Below the pieces are notes generated by a model. That model was not told the DNA's origin. It did not search any database and saw nothing but the letters and a program-made list of their open reading frames with translations. A stretch of 57,672 bases of DNA from Verrucomicrobiales bacterium (GTDB lineage: Bacteria > Verrucomicrobiota > Verrucomicrobiia > Limisphaerales > Palsa-1400), in assembly GCA_003140095.1 (NCBI GenBank), contig PLIU01000506.1, forward strand, positions 1 to 57,672. The letters run 5' to 3'. Below are positions 35,016 to 43,984 of this stretch, piece by piece. The first letter of the stretch is position 1; each line of letters opens with the position of its first letter. The translations under genes and the position numbers were made by a program.

Positions 35016-36338
35016 ATGAATGATGGTGCCAAAGAATTACTGATCAGTCCTGACCAGAATCCCAAATGGAGAGTTCTTGTGTTTCCAGGAGCAACCGAAA
35101 TTGCCATGGAGCTGCGCCAATCTCTGGCCTGGTGCAAGGACATTCTCCTTTTCTCCGCTGGCAGCGATGTTTCAAATCATGCGCCATTTGCCTTCGCTCG
35201 TCATTTCATAATTCCAGCCGTCAGCCAACCCACATGGCTGGATGAACTATCTGCCTTGGTGGAGGCAAACCAAATCACTCACATCTTTCCGGCTCACGAT
35301 GATGCTCTGCTGGCCTTGTCGGAAAACGCCACGAGGCTAAAAGCAAAAGTTATCACATCGCCATTGGAAACTTGCCGGCTCACTCGATCAAAAAGAGAAA
35401 CCATTCGGCGGCTGTCAGCCATAGTTCCAACACCAGAATTATTTGACTCGCCGGAAGCGGTCAAAATCTGGCCAGTATTCTTGAAACCGGATCGTGGACA
35501 AGGTTCGCAGCGAACCGCCTTAGCACAAAACGCCTCTGAACTCGCAGCCTTGCTGGCGCAGGATTCTGACCGCATCATACTTGAATACCTCGAAGGGCCG
35601 GAATTCACCGTGGACTGTTTTTCTGACCGTCAGACCGGCCTGCAATATGCCTGTGGGCGGCGAAGGCGGCGAATTCGCTCGGGGATTGCCATGGCTTCGG
35701 CACTGGTTGAGGATAACCGGTTCCGGGAATATGCAGAAGCAATTTCCAAGTTGGTTGAACTTCATGGGGCATGGTTTTTCCAGGTCAAAGCCGACCAGCA
35801 TGGCGTGTGGAAGGTCATGGAAGTCGCTCCGCGCATCGGAGGCACATCCGCTTTAAGCCGCGTGCATGGTGTAAACCTGCCCCTGTTGAGTTTGTATGAA
35901 TCGGAGCGCCTGCCAGTGCGAATCTTGCCTGGTTGTTTTCGTGTGGAAATCGATCGCACCTTGGCTAACCGCTATCGGCACAACATCCGCTACCAGACAT
36001 TGTATGTGGATTTCGACGATACGTTAGTCATCCGTGGAAGGTTGAATATTGATCTTGTTAAATTACTTTACCAAGGAATAAATCGCGGCGTTCGGTTGGT
36101 GCTTTTGACAAGGCATGATGGCGATTTGAAATCCCAATTGCACCGCTGGCGCCTGAATAGTCTTTTTGATGAAATTATACATTTGGCCCCAACAGAATCA
36201 AAAGCTGACTTTATTACAGAGAAAAACGCCGTGTTCATAGACGACAGCTTTGCCGAACGGCAGGCTCTTCAGGAAAAGACTGGCATTGTCACACTTGATC
36301 CATCCATGGTTGAGTTGTTGCTCGACGATTGCGTATGA
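35016..36338 (+). CDS. ATP-grasp ligase fused to a HAD-like domain
   Basis: 440 residues from ATG 35016; TTG at 34980, overlapping the wzt stop, is the alternative. An N-terminal pre-ATP-grasp Rossmann part (about 15-110) precedes an ATP-grasp core: VFLKPDRGQGSQRT (ATP Lys), ILEYLEGPEFTVDCF, and KVMEVAPRIGGTSALSR (Mg2+ Glu and RIGG). The C-terminal third starts TLYVDFDDTLV, a HAD motif I (DxDxT) near residue 330, with VLLTRHDGD as motif II-like and VFIDDSFAERQAL as the DD motif. Such fusions are uncommon. A carboxylate-amine ligation coupled to a phosphatase step on a glycan precursor is a reasonable guess, and the substrate is unknown. It overlaps the next gene by ATGA. Confidence 0.82.
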   Translation: MNDGAKELLISPDQNPKWRVLVFPGATEIAMELRQSLAWCKDILLFSAGSDVSNHAPFAFARHFIIPAVSQPTWLDELSALVEANQITHIFPAHDDALLALSENATRLKAKVITSPLETCRLTRSKRETIRRLSAIVPTPELFDSPEAVKIWPVFLKPDRGQGSQRTALAQNASELAALLAQDSDRIILEYLEGPEFTVDCFSDRQTGLQYACGRRRRRIRSGIAMASALVEDNRFREYAEAISKLVELHGAWFFQVKADQHGVWKVMEVAPRIGGTSALSRVHGVNLPLLSLYESERLPVRILPGCFRVEIDRTLANRYRHNIRYQTLYVDFDDTLVIRGRLNIDLVKLLYQGINRGVRLVLLTRHDGDLKSQLHRWRLNSLFDEIIHLAPTESKADFITEKNAVFIDDSFAERQALQEKTGIVTLDPSMVELLLDDCV

Positions 36339-37366
36339 CTCCCAAACAACAATGCCTTAATTTGCCGGTCGCGGCGAATAAACATGGCGTTCGCGTCGCG
36401 TACGGAGCGGGAGGGGCTTTGGCCGGGCTAATGGCGCAAGAGAATGAGGTGTTCGATTGGATCGTTGACGACACTCCTGGATACGCCGGCCAAATGTTCG
36501 CCGGCCGCCAAATCCGGTCATCCAGAGAGTTATCGGTCCTTTCTGACGGTTCCGCCCGCATCGTGGTTTGCGCCCACACTTCTACCTCTTCGAAAGCGAT
36601 AGCCCGGCGTTTGGAGGAGATGGGATTTCGCAAAGGCATAGATTTTTCGGACGGTTCCCTTCTGGCGGTTCAACACATGAGCCGGCGATTGTCTGTTCTC
36701 CTGCAAAGGCCATTTGAGGAGACGCTCTGGGAGCGCGTTAGACTTGCCGTTGAAGGAGTTAATCTCAGGAATTTATCAGGCGTGGCTGGAAGCTGGCTTT
36801 TCGTTGGGCTTGCGGAAACTGCCAACAGAGACGCCATTTCGGGCGCCGTTGCCGAGGCGGGCGTGTATCAAGGCGCCAACGCCATTGCATCTCTTCGATC
36901 TTCTCCCCCCCTGCGGGAGCGTCTCTACTTTTTGCTGGACAGTTTTGAGGGCCTTGGAAAATCTTCCAGCTTGGATCCAAATTCTCGCACGGGTGAATTC
37001 GCAGACGTTAATTTGAGTGCCTTGCATGAAGCGATTGCTTCCTACACCAACGCTTTTGTTTGCAAGGGATACTTTGAAGAAACACTGCCAAAGTTGTCAG
37101 ACCAACGATTTGCCCTCGCCTATATTGATTGTGATTTGGCCGAGCCTGCCAGATACTGCATGGAATGGTTCTGGGACCGGCTTACGAATGGCGGCTTTTT
37201 ATTGATCCATGATTATTGGTTCCCCGATTTTCAATTGCCAGCGGGTTCGCCTGAACCGTTTCGTGGAATTAAAACTGTTGCGGATCAGTTTCTAGCCGGC
37301 AAGCGCGCGCGTTTTGTCGTTCTTCCTGAAACAACCCATCTCGTCATTCGCAAGGAAGAAGGGTAG
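36335..37366 (+). CDS. TylF/MycF-type methyltransferase with N-terminal nucleotide-sugar-binding-like domain
   Basis: 343 residues. The first 110 resemble the small Rossmann domain seen beside some sugar methyltransferases (VRVAYGAGGALAGLM, IVDDTPGYAGQ, IVVCAHTSTSS). The C-terminal half (about 170-335) is TylF/macrocin O-methyltransferase-like: AVAEAGVYQGANA, RLYFLLDSFEGL, GYFEETLPKL, FALAYIDCDLAEPARYCMEWFW (metal-binding DCD) and GGFLLIHDYWFP. It probably O-methylates a sugar in the glycan. Start ATG 36335 overlaps the preceding stop; TTG at 36329 is an alternative. Confidence 0.83.
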   Translation: MTPKQQCLNLPVAANKHGVRVAYGAGGALAGLMAQENEVFDWIVDDTPGYAGQMFAGRQIRSSRELSVLSDGSARIVVCAHTSTSSKAIARRLEEMGFRKGIDFSDGSLLAVQHMSRRLSVLLQRPFEETLWERVRLAVEGVNLRNLSGVAGSWLFVGLAETANRDAISGAVAEAGVYQGANAIASLRSSPPLRERLYFLLDSFEGLGKSSSLDPNSRTGEFADVNLSALHEAIASYTNAFVCKGYFEETLPKLSDQRFALAYIDCDLAEPARYCMEWFWDRLTNGGFLLIHDYWFPDFQLPAGSPEPFRGIKTVADQFLAGKRARFVVLPETTHLVIRKEEG

Positions 37367-37422
37367 ATAGGCGGAAACAGGCTTGAATGCGAACCGCAAT
37401 TCAACAAGTTCGTTAAACGTTT

Positions 37423-38622
37423 ATGCAACTAGCCATTCTTGGCGGAGCGCCCGCATTCTTACAACCTTTGCATGTTGGCCGCCCGAGTCTTGGCGACCGC
37501 GAGACGATGTTGCGGCGTGTCAATGAAATCTTTGATCGCCGCTGGTTCACCAATGACGGTCCCCTGGTCAAGGAATTTGAAGCTGGAATCGAAGAGCTTG
37601 TCGGCGTGAAACACTGCGTCGCCATGTGCAATGCCACGATTGCCCTGGAGATTGCCATCCGCGCCCTCGAACTGCGGGGTGAAGTGATCGTGCCGGCCTA
37701 CACCTTCATCGCCACGGCGCATGCACTGCATTGGCAGGAGATCACGCCCGTGTTTGCCGACATGGATCCCGCAACATACAATGTCGCCCCGGAATCCATG
37801 GAGCGGCTCATCACACCGCGCACGACCGGTATCATCGGCGTCCATGTGTGGGGTCGGCTATGCGATACGGAAGCCATCGAGTCCATCGCGCAAAAGCATC
37901 GACTCAAGGTGATGTATGATGCGGCCCACGCCTTTGGCTGCTCGCAGCGCGGACGAATGGCCGGCAGTTTTGGGTCCTGCGAAGTGTTCAGTTTTCATGC
38001 CACTAAATTTATCAACAGTTTCGAAGGCGGCGCGGCGGTGACCAACCATGACGCGCTGGCGGCCAAAATGCGGCTCATGCGCAATTTTGGTTTTGCCGGA
38101 TATGACAAGGTGCTTTATCCCGGAACAAACGGCAAGATGACTGAAATATGCGCGGCCATGGGATTGACATCGTTGGAAGCCATGGAAGCGATTGTGGCCT
38201 CGAATCGCAAAAACTACGAGGCTTATGCCGATGGTTTGCGCGGCTTGCCCGGAATCAGTTTGATCGTTTACCCCGCTCAGGAGCGAGTGAACTACCAGTA
38301 TGTGGTCATCGAGGTGGATCCGGAAGCGTCACCCTTGAATCGCGATGAATTGGTGGCGGTTCTTCATGGGGAAAATGTTTTGGCGCGAAAATATTTTTGG
38401 CCCGGGTGTCATCGCATGGAGCCATATCGGTCATTGCAACCAAACGCATTTCTGCTGCTACCTCAGACGGATAAAGTGGCGGCACGCGTTATTGTTTTGC
38501 CAACAGGGCAATCGTTAAGTCCAGAAAACGCCCAAGTCGTGTGCATGCTCATCAAAACCGCCTTGAAAAAGGCGCCACAAGTTCGTTCTGCTCTGCATGC
38601 GCTCTATTGCCATAATAGCTAA
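37423..38622 (+). CDS. DegT/DnrJ/EryC1/StrS-family sugar aminotransferase
   Basis: 399 residues. A fold-type I PLP enzyme that aminates a keto-deoxy sugar nucleotide. Visible: LAILGGAPAFLQPLHVGRPS (subgroup-typical start), ALEIAIRALEL, VIVPAYTFIATAHA, MYDAAHAFGCSQRG (PLP Asp) and FSFHATKFINSFEGG with Schiff-base K195. The starting block resembles DesI-like 4-aminotransferases. With GMD genes in the same locus, GDP-4-keto-6-deoxymannose is one possible substrate (a perosamine-type route), but a dTDP sugar fits the subgroup better. The C-terminal 25 residues are basic and extra. Confidence 0.9.
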   Translation: MQLAILGGAPAFLQPLHVGRPSLGDRETMLRRVNEIFDRRWFTNDGPLVKEFEAGIEELVGVKHCVAMCNATIALEIAIRALELRGEVIVPAYTFIATAHALHWQEITPVFADMDPATYNVAPESMERLITPRTTGIIGVHVWGRLCDTEAIESIAQKHRLKVMYDAAHAFGCSQRGRMAGSFGSCEVFSFHATKFINSFEGGAAVTNHDALAAKMRLMRNFGFAGYDKVLYPGTNGKMTEICAAMGLTSLEAMEAIVASNRKNYEAYADGLRGLPGISLIVYPAQERVNYQYVVIEVDPEASPLNRDELVAVLHGENVLARKYFWPGCHRMEPYRSLQPNAFLLLPQTDKVAARVIVLPTGQSLSPENAQVVCMLIKTALKKAPQVRSALHALYCHNS

Positions 38623-38652
38623 GAATCCGCGCCGTCCGATTCGAAAGATTTC

Positions 38653-39768
38653 ATGAGAATTCCGGTAAAAAAAATCGTTGCGCGCGCCTATCGCATCATA
38701 ACGTTTCCTGCCCGTTGCGTGACGGCAAAAATCGTCCAAGCGCCGGGTTTATGGCAGTTCCTGAGGTTGGCCGATCGGAGGGTTATCATGTTTCTTGTTC
38801 CTGGCCGTGAAATTATCGGCGGCGGTCCCCTGTCGATTTTCAATCTTTATCGTTTTTCGCAAGAGATGGCTGCCGTTCACCACGCCAAAGTTGTTATGTG
38901 CTCCTATCCCGGGGAGGGAGCAGATTCTTGCCGTTACCCGAACATTGCGAACGACGTAACCATTTACCCGTTTCGGATGATTTTGGCGATGTGTCGCCGA
39001 GTAGAACAAATGCAGCTTCATGTGCCGGAATATGCGGCGCAGGCGATAGTGGAGAGAATAGGCTTTGAGCGATTGGCCCGCTTGCGTTCAACCCATGGCT
39101 TGCGGTTAAATATCCTAAATCAGAACATCTTATTGATGCCTCCAGACGCCTTTCTGCAACGCTTGCGACTCAAAGTCCCGGAACACCTGACATGCACCAC
39201 CGCGCATCCTAGTTATAGCACGGTGGAATTCAGGCGCAGGTGGGGAATGCCTGTGCATCATCTGCCGGCTTGGACCTACCCCGACGCGGCGCCTGCCTCC
39301 GGCTACGAGACCAAGCGCGACCTGATGATTGTCTCACCCGATGTTTCACCGCATCGCGAAGCAGTTTTGAATAAAATCGCCACAGAACTGCCCCGCCTTG
39401 AAATAAAGGTGATTGAGGATATGCGCTTTGAAGACTATCTTAAGCTGGCACGTGCGGCAAAGTGGTCGCTTACTTTTGGTGAAGGGATGGATGACTATTT
39501 CATGTCTGTCCTCTTTCGCGGGGGAGTCGGTTTCGCCGTGTATAACACGGAGTTTTTTACGCCGGAGTTTAAAGGTCGGCGCACAGTTTATCCTGATTGG
39601 GAGACACTTGCCACCAGGATTACTGCTGACATCAAAGCACTCGATAGCAAGCAGGCCATGGAATCATACAACGCTGAAGTGCGTCCGCTTTTGGCCGGAA
39701 TTTGGTCGCGCGACAAAACACTAGCCGCGCTGGAAGCATTTTACCGCGGCCAATTCACGCTGCCTTGA
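38653..39768 (+). CDS. Glycosyltransferase-like protein of unrecognised family
   Basis: 371 residues, no signal peptide, basic N-terminus. The N-terminal half has a Rossmann-like start (RVIMFLVPGREIIGGGPLSIFNLYRF). The C-terminal half has MIVSPDVSPHREAVLNKIA, a loop MRFEDYLKLARAAKWSLTFGEGMDDYF, and YPDWETLATRITADIKAL, reminiscent of the GT-B donor-binding half. There is no clear EX7E motif. Its location inside the sugar locus, 30 bp after the aminotransferase, supports a role in glycan assembly. The family name is not certain. Confidence 0.6.
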   Translation: MRIPVKKIVARAYRIITFPARCVTAKIVQAPGLWQFLRLADRRVIMFLVPGREIIGGGPLSIFNLYRFSQEMAAVHHAKVVMCSYPGEGADSCRYPNIANDVTIYPFRMILAMCRRVEQMQLHVPEYAAQAIVERIGFERLARLRSTHGLRLNILNQNILLMPPDAFLQRLRLKVPEHLTCTTAHPSYSTVEFRRRWGMPVHHLPAWTYPDAAPASGYETKRDLMIVSPDVSPHREAVLNKIATELPRLEIKVIEDMRFEDYLKLARAAKWSLTFGEGMDDYFMSVLFRGGVGFAVYNTEFFTPEFKGRRTVYPDWETLATRITADIKALDSKQAMESYNAEVRPLLAGIWSRDKTLAALEAFYRGQFTLP

Positions 39769-39784
39769 GGTTTGGTTCGGGGCT

Positions 39785-39790
39785 TATAAT
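39785..39790 (+). promoter_or_regulatory. Possible -10 box upstream of the GT2 gene
   Basis: A perfect TATAAT lies in the 116-bp gap between two glycosyltransferase genes, but the upstream TTGAGG (39765-39770) is only 14 nt away. It is a weak internal-promoter candidate. Confidence 0.25.
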
Positions 39791-39884
39791 GATTGGACAA
39801 GGGATTCGGAGCTTGCGCCCCGCGTCGAAACGAAGCTAATGTGGCGGGACGCTGAGTTGCTTGAAAAGACGGACGGTGTGCCAG

Positions 39885-40859
39885 ATGAGTTTGCTTGCGG
39901 ATCAAATCACGATCGCGATTACGGTTTATAGCCGGCGCCAATTTATCAAGCAGGCCATCGCCAGCGCGCTCAACCAATCCATGCCCGCCCGCGTGATCGT
40001 CGTGGAAGACTGCGGGCCGGATCCGACGTTGGCATCATTTGTCAAAGATGAGTTTGGCTCCAGGATCGAGTATATCAGAAATTCCAGGCGGCGCGGTCTT
40101 TTTGGCAACTGGAACGCTTGTCTCGAACGTTGCCAGACCGAATGGATCACCATCCTGCACGATGACGACTTTCTGGCGCCGGAATTTGTCGAGGCCATGA
40201 TCGAGTTGGAGACAGCATCGCCGGGCTGCGCCTTGTATCTTGGCCGGACCATCAATGTGAACGAACACGGCGAACCCACGCCGGAACAAGATGGCCGGAC
40301 GGTGTCGGGGCGCTGGATGCAAAGAGATTTAATGGATATTCTTTATGTTCCGTTTTGCTTTGCCGGGCATCTGTTCCGGGTATCGGACGCAAGGGCTGTG
40401 GGCGGATTCCGTGAAACATCATTTATGTGCGGCGATTGGGAGATGTGGGCCAAATTGATGGCCTTCGGCGGGGCGGCGCAAAGCAGCCGGGTGGTTGCTT
40501 TCAATCGAAGTCACCAGGGATGGGACAGAGGGAGCAACCAGGTGTCCCGGAGCGGCAGGCACCTGCCCACAACGTTTGCTCAGCACAAGAGAATCTTGGC
40601 GCTGCTGGCCGGGAGCAGAGCGTTAAAATTCGACCGGATAGAATGGCAGCGACGCTTACCCATGTCCACTCGGTTTCTGCTTCAAAACAGCCAGACACTT
40701 TCGCCCCGATTGCTGCGTTATCATGTCAGGCTGCTCTTGCTCTCCCGTCCCCCGCACTGGCGCTATGCGTTGTTTCAAAAGATGACCAGGGTCGGAGGAG
40801 TTGGCTTCGTTAAATTGGCGTCAAAGATGTGGCGCCGGATGCATTCATTTGCAGATTGA
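39885..40859 (+). CDS. Family 2 glycosyltransferase
   Basis: 324 residues from ATG 39885 (MSLLADQITIAITVYSR); TTG at 39861 gives eight more. GT-A fold: ITIAITVYSRRQFIKQAIASALNQ at the N-terminus, VIVVEDCGPD, RGLFGNWNACLERCQTEWITILHDDDFLAPEF (DDD metal motif), then CFAGHLFRVSDARAVGGF and CGDWEMWAKL (acceptor side, ED-like position replaced by GDW). Cytoplasmic; it transfers a sugar from a nucleotide donor to the growing glycan. Specificity is unknown. Confidence 0.88.
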   Translation: MSLLADQITIAITVYSRRQFIKQAIASALNQSMPARVIVVEDCGPDPTLASFVKDEFGSRIEYIRNSRRRGLFGNWNACLERCQTEWITILHDDDFLAPEFVEAMIELETASPGCALYLGRTINVNEHGEPTPEQDGRTVSGRWMQRDLMDILYVPFCFAGHLFRVSDARAVGGFRETSFMCGDWEMWAKLMAFGGAAQSSRVVAFNRSHQGWDRGSNQVSRSGRHLPTTFAQHKRILALLAGSRALKFDRIEWQRRLPMSTRFLLQNSQTLSPRLLRYHVRLLLLSRPPHWRYALFQKMTRVGGVGFVKLASKMWRRMHSFAD

Positions 40860-40879
40860 AAGGGCTTTTGGTTTTGGAG

Positions 40880-41608
40880 ATGATCGCGCTTGTGCAAGAC
40901 CCGATTGCGGGACAATTAAATGCCACGGAGAGAGAACTGCTGACGGCGGCCATCCGTTCCGCACCGCGCCAACCCAAAGCGGCGCTCGAAGTGGGCACTT
41001 GGCTCGGAGGCGGAAGCACCGCGCATATTCTCGAGGCTCTGCAGAGCAACGGGGCGGGTCATCTTTGGGGAATTGAGGCGGATCGGGCCATTTATGAGCA
41101 GATGATTCGGAATCTGGAGAAGGCTGTCCCGCTCGCGTTGCACCGGTTTACCCCGTTATTCGGTTTTTCGCAAAGGGTGATTCCGTCATGGCTGGCTCAA
41201 CAAGGCTCAGGTTTTGAAATTGATTTCGCCTTTCTGGACGGGGGCAACAATCCCATGGAGCAAATCATTGAATTCCGCTTGCTCGATCCGCGTATGCCCA
41301 TTGGGGCCGTTCTCATGGCGCATGACGCCAAGCTGCGCAAAGGCAAATGGCTGGTCCCCTATCTCGCATGCCTGGACCATTGGACATCGGAGGTCCACGA
41401 CATCAGCGAGGAGGGGTTGTTGCGCGCTCGAAAAATCGCGGCCCATCCCTCGAAGAAGAGCCTGCACCGCGCCCGTCGGGCGCTGCTCAAGATGCGTTGC
41501 GCGCCAATCGAAGTGGCGGCCGCCATTACTCCGCGCTTAATCTGCCTTTTTGTGTTTAATCTTCTGCCGCGGCGCTTTTCCCGTTCGCTCTCGGATGGAC
41601 GTAAATAA
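40880..41608 (+). CDS. Class I SAM-dependent methyltransferase-like protein
   Basis: 242 residues from ATG 40880 (MIALVQDPIAGQLN), 20 bp after the previous stop; GTG at 40829 would overlap the previous gene. ALEVGTWLGGGSTAHIL is SAM motif I, LWGIEADRAIYEQMIRNL motif II, and IDFAFLDGGNNPMEQI with VLMAHDAKLRKG the later motifs of the Methyltransf_24-like group. The C-terminal 60 residues are basic and hydrophobic, which might attach it to the membrane. The sugar or peptide target is unknown. Confidence 0.75.
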   Translation: MIALVQDPIAGQLNATERELLTAAIRSAPRQPKAALEVGTWLGGGSTAHILEALQSNGAGHLWGIEADRAIYEQMIRNLEKAVPLALHRFTPLFGFSQRVIPSWLAQQGSGFEIDFAFLDGGNNPMEQIIEFRLLDPRMPIGAVLMAHDAKLRKGKWLVPYLACLDHWTSEVHDISEEGLLRARKIAAHPSKKSLHRARRALLKMRCAPIEVAAAITPRLICLFVFNLLPRRFSRSLSDGRK

Positions 41609-41757
41609 GGCGAGGATGACGTTTTTATTCTCCAACAGCTTCGTCATGACATCAAGCCCGGACCCGACCGCGTCACGCACCGCGGCGTAACTTCCGGGAC
41701 AGGATCCTGTGCATATGCCGCCAAGCAAAGTCCAGCCCAGTTGGTGTTTTGTCCGTA

Positions 41758-41786
41758 TTGACAAGGCGTGGCCGGGGTTTTATCCT
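41758..41786 (+). promoter_or_regulatory. Strong sigma-70 promoter candidate for gmd
   Basis: TTGACA (41758-41763), a 17-nt spacer, then TATCCT (41781-41786), 47 bp upstream of the gmd ATG. The consensus -35 and ideal spacing make it the best promoter inside the glycan locus, so gmd and the genes after it may form a separately started operon. Confidence 0.65.
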
Positions 41787-41832
41787 CCGGCCCTTGCTTT
41801 GCTCTTGGTGGGGCAGGGCCCGAATCACATTG

Positions 41833-42846
41833 ATGGCTAAGAAAGTCTTAATCACGGGCATCACGGGCCAGGATGGTTCGTATTTGGCGGAATGGCTTCT
41901 TGCCAAAGGTTACGAAGTCCACGGCCTGGTCCGCCGGGCCAGCACCTTTAACCGGGGGCGCCTGGAAGCGATTTACTCCGACCCGCACGTCCGCGACCGC
42001 GGGATCTTTCTCCACTATGGCGACCTCAGCGACGCCAGTGGGTTGAGCCGCCTCCTGCACCGGGTGCAACCGGACGAACTCTACAATCTGGCCGCCCAAA
42101 GCCATGTGCGCGTCAGCTTCGATGCTCCCGAATACACCACCGACATCACCGCCACCGGCGCGGTGCGGTTGCTGGAGGCCATCCGGGAGGCTGGCCTGAG
42201 GCCCCGTTTTTACCAGGCCTCCTCCAGCGAGATGTTCGGCCGGGCGCGGGAAATGCCGCAGAACGAGAAGACGCCTTTCTACCCGCGCAGCCCCTATGGT
42301 TGCTCGAAGGTTTACGCCTACTGGATCACTGTCAACTATCGCGAATCCTACGGCCTGCATGCCAGCAACGGCATCCTCTTCAACCACGAATCGCCACGCC
42401 GCGGCGAAACCTTCGTCACCCGCAAGATCACCCGCGCCGTCGCCCACATCGCGGCCGGCCTGCAGGACAAGCTCTATTTGGGCAATCTGGAGGCCCAGCG
42501 CGATTGGGGTTACGCCAAGGAGTATGTCCAAGCCATGTGGCTGATGCTCCAGCAAGACCAACCGGACGACTACGTCATCGCTACCAATGAAACGCATTCC
42601 GTTCGCGAGTTTCTGGATGTGGCCTTTGGTTGTGTGAAGCTAGACTGGAGGAAATACGTCGAGATCGATCCGCGCTACTACCGTCCGGCCGAGGTGGATG
42701 GGCTGATCGGCAATTACAGCAAGGCCAAACGCCAATTGGGCTGGGAGCCCAAAACCACGTTTCCAGAATTGGTCCGGTTGATGGTGGACGCGGACATTCA
42801 GCTTCTGAAGGATCATCGTGAGGGAAGAATTCTTGTGTCCACCTGA
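41833..42846 (+). CDS. gmd: GDP-mannose 4,6-dehydratase
   Basis: 337 residues. An SDR enzyme converting GDP-D-mannose to GDP-4-dehydro-6-deoxy-D-mannose with bound NADP+. Visible: [19 protein letters not shown] (GxxGxxG), [37 protein letters not shown] (catalytic Ser-Glu pair), Y155 and K159 in [47 protein letters not shown]. Length is a little shorter than the E. coli enzyme (about 373). ATG 41833 follows the promoter at 41758. The product feeds fucose, rhamnose or perosamine branches; no GMER or RMD gene of standard type is in the window. Confidence 0.95.
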   Translation: MAKKVLITGITGQDGSYLAEWLLAKGYEVHGLVRRASTFNRGRLEAIYSDPHVRDRGIFLHYGDLSDASGLSRLLHRVQPDELYNLAAQSHVRVSFDAPEYTTDITATGAVRLLEAIREAGLRPRFYQASSSEMFGRAREMPQNEKTPFYPRSPYGCSKVYAYWITVNYRESYGLHASNGILFNHESPRRGETFVTRKITRAVAHIAAGLQDKLYLGNLEAQRDWGYAKEYVQAMWLMLQQDQPDDYVIATNETHSVREFLDVAFGCVKLDWRKYVEIDPRYYRPAEVDGLIGNYSKAKRQLGWEPKTTFPELVRLMVDADIQLLKDHREGRILVST

Positions 42847-42982
42847 GTCCAGCCCAAAATGAAACCATTCGTTTTTTGCCTTCCGGTCTCCCATCTCTCA
42901 TCACCACCGCCAGTCAAACGAAAAGTCCTGAGCAGGGGCCGATCCACCTTGGCCTAAGACTCCATTCGGCCCTCACTGTTTT

Positions 42983-43984
42983 ATGACATCTCCCTCCTCC
43001 AAACCACGAGCCTTAATCTGCGGCGTGTCGGGACAGGACGGGGCCTACCTCGCCAAGTTTCTGCTGGAGCGCGGATACGACGTCATAGGAACATCGCGCG
43101 ATGCCCGAATCTCCCCGTTCGACAACTTGAAGCGGTTGGGCATCTCCGAAGGGATTGCCTTGGAATCAATGGCGATCGATGATTTTCGCAGCGTGGTCGG
43201 TGTAATCCGGAAAGTCTCGCCACAGGAGATTTACAACCTGGCCGGCCAAACCTCGGTGGGCCTCTCCTTCCAGCAGCCCGTTGAGACCTTTGAAAGCATC
43301 AGCGTTGGCACACTGAATCTGCTGGAAGCGATCCGCTTCCTGGGAGACCCGATCCGCTTCTTCAACGCGGGTTCGGGTGAGTGCTTCGGAGATACTCAGC
43401 GTGAAAGTGCCACCGAGGAGCATCCCTTTCGGCCGCGAAGCCCCTACGCGGTGGCGAAAGCCGCCGCCTTTTGGCAGGTGGCCAACTACCGGGAAGATTA
43501 CCATCTGTTTGCCTGTTCTGGGATTCTGTTCAATCACGAATCACCCTTGCGCCCGGCCAGGTTCGTAACTCGAAAAATTGTGGCGGCGGCCTGCCGCATC
43601 GCCGCTGGCAGCGGTGAGGTACTCCGCCTTGGCAACACCAATGTGCAGCGGGATTGGGGTTGGGCGCCGGAGTATGTCGAAGCCATGTGGCTGATGCTCC
43701 AGAAGAGCCAACCTTCGGATTTTATTATTGCGACCGGCCAGTGCCATACGTTGGAGGCGTTTGTGTCCGCGGCTTTCGACGCGGTCGGTTTAAACTGGAA
43801 GAACCACGTTGAGACGGATCCCTCTTTGACCAGGCCCACAGAAGTTAATTTTCAGCGCGGAAACCCCGCCAAAGCTTACCGCGAACTCGGATGGAAAGCT
43901 CGTCATGAAATGTTTTCCGTTGTCAAAATGATGGTAGGCGCGGAGCGGGAACTTCCAGCGCATTTATCTGGAGAGAGGCAATGA
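42983..43984 (+). CDS. Second GDP-mannose 4,6-dehydratase-like SDR enzyme
   Basis: 333 residues, a diverged tandem paralogue of gmd. ALICGVSGQDGAYLAKFLLERGYDVIGTSRDA is the cofactor fold. FNAGSGECFG replaces SSSEMFG but keeps the Ser and Glu, and Y155/K159 in PYAVAKAAA fall at exactly the same positions as in the first copy. NHESPLRPARFVTRK and VQRDWGWAPEYVEAMW are retained, so GDP-mannose-type binding is likely. It may act on a different GDP-hexose, or on the gmd product as the missing reductase. The stop overlaps the next start (ATGA). Confidence 0.85.
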   Translation: MTSPSSKPRALICGVSGQDGAYLAKFLLERGYDVIGTSRDARISPFDNLKRLGISEGIALESMAIDDFRSVVGVIRKVSPQEIYNLAGQTSVGLSFQQPVETFESISVGTLNLLEAIRFLGDPIRFFNAGSGECFGDTQRESATEEHPFRPRSPYAVAKAAAFWQVANYREDYHLFACSGILFNHESPLRPARFVTRKIVAAACRIAAGSGEVLRLGNTNVQRDWGWAPEYVEAMWLMLQKSQPSDFIIATGQCHTLEAFVSAAFDAVGLNWKNHVETDPSLTRPTEVNFQRGNPAKAYRELGWKARHEMFSVVKMMVGAERELPAHLSGERQ

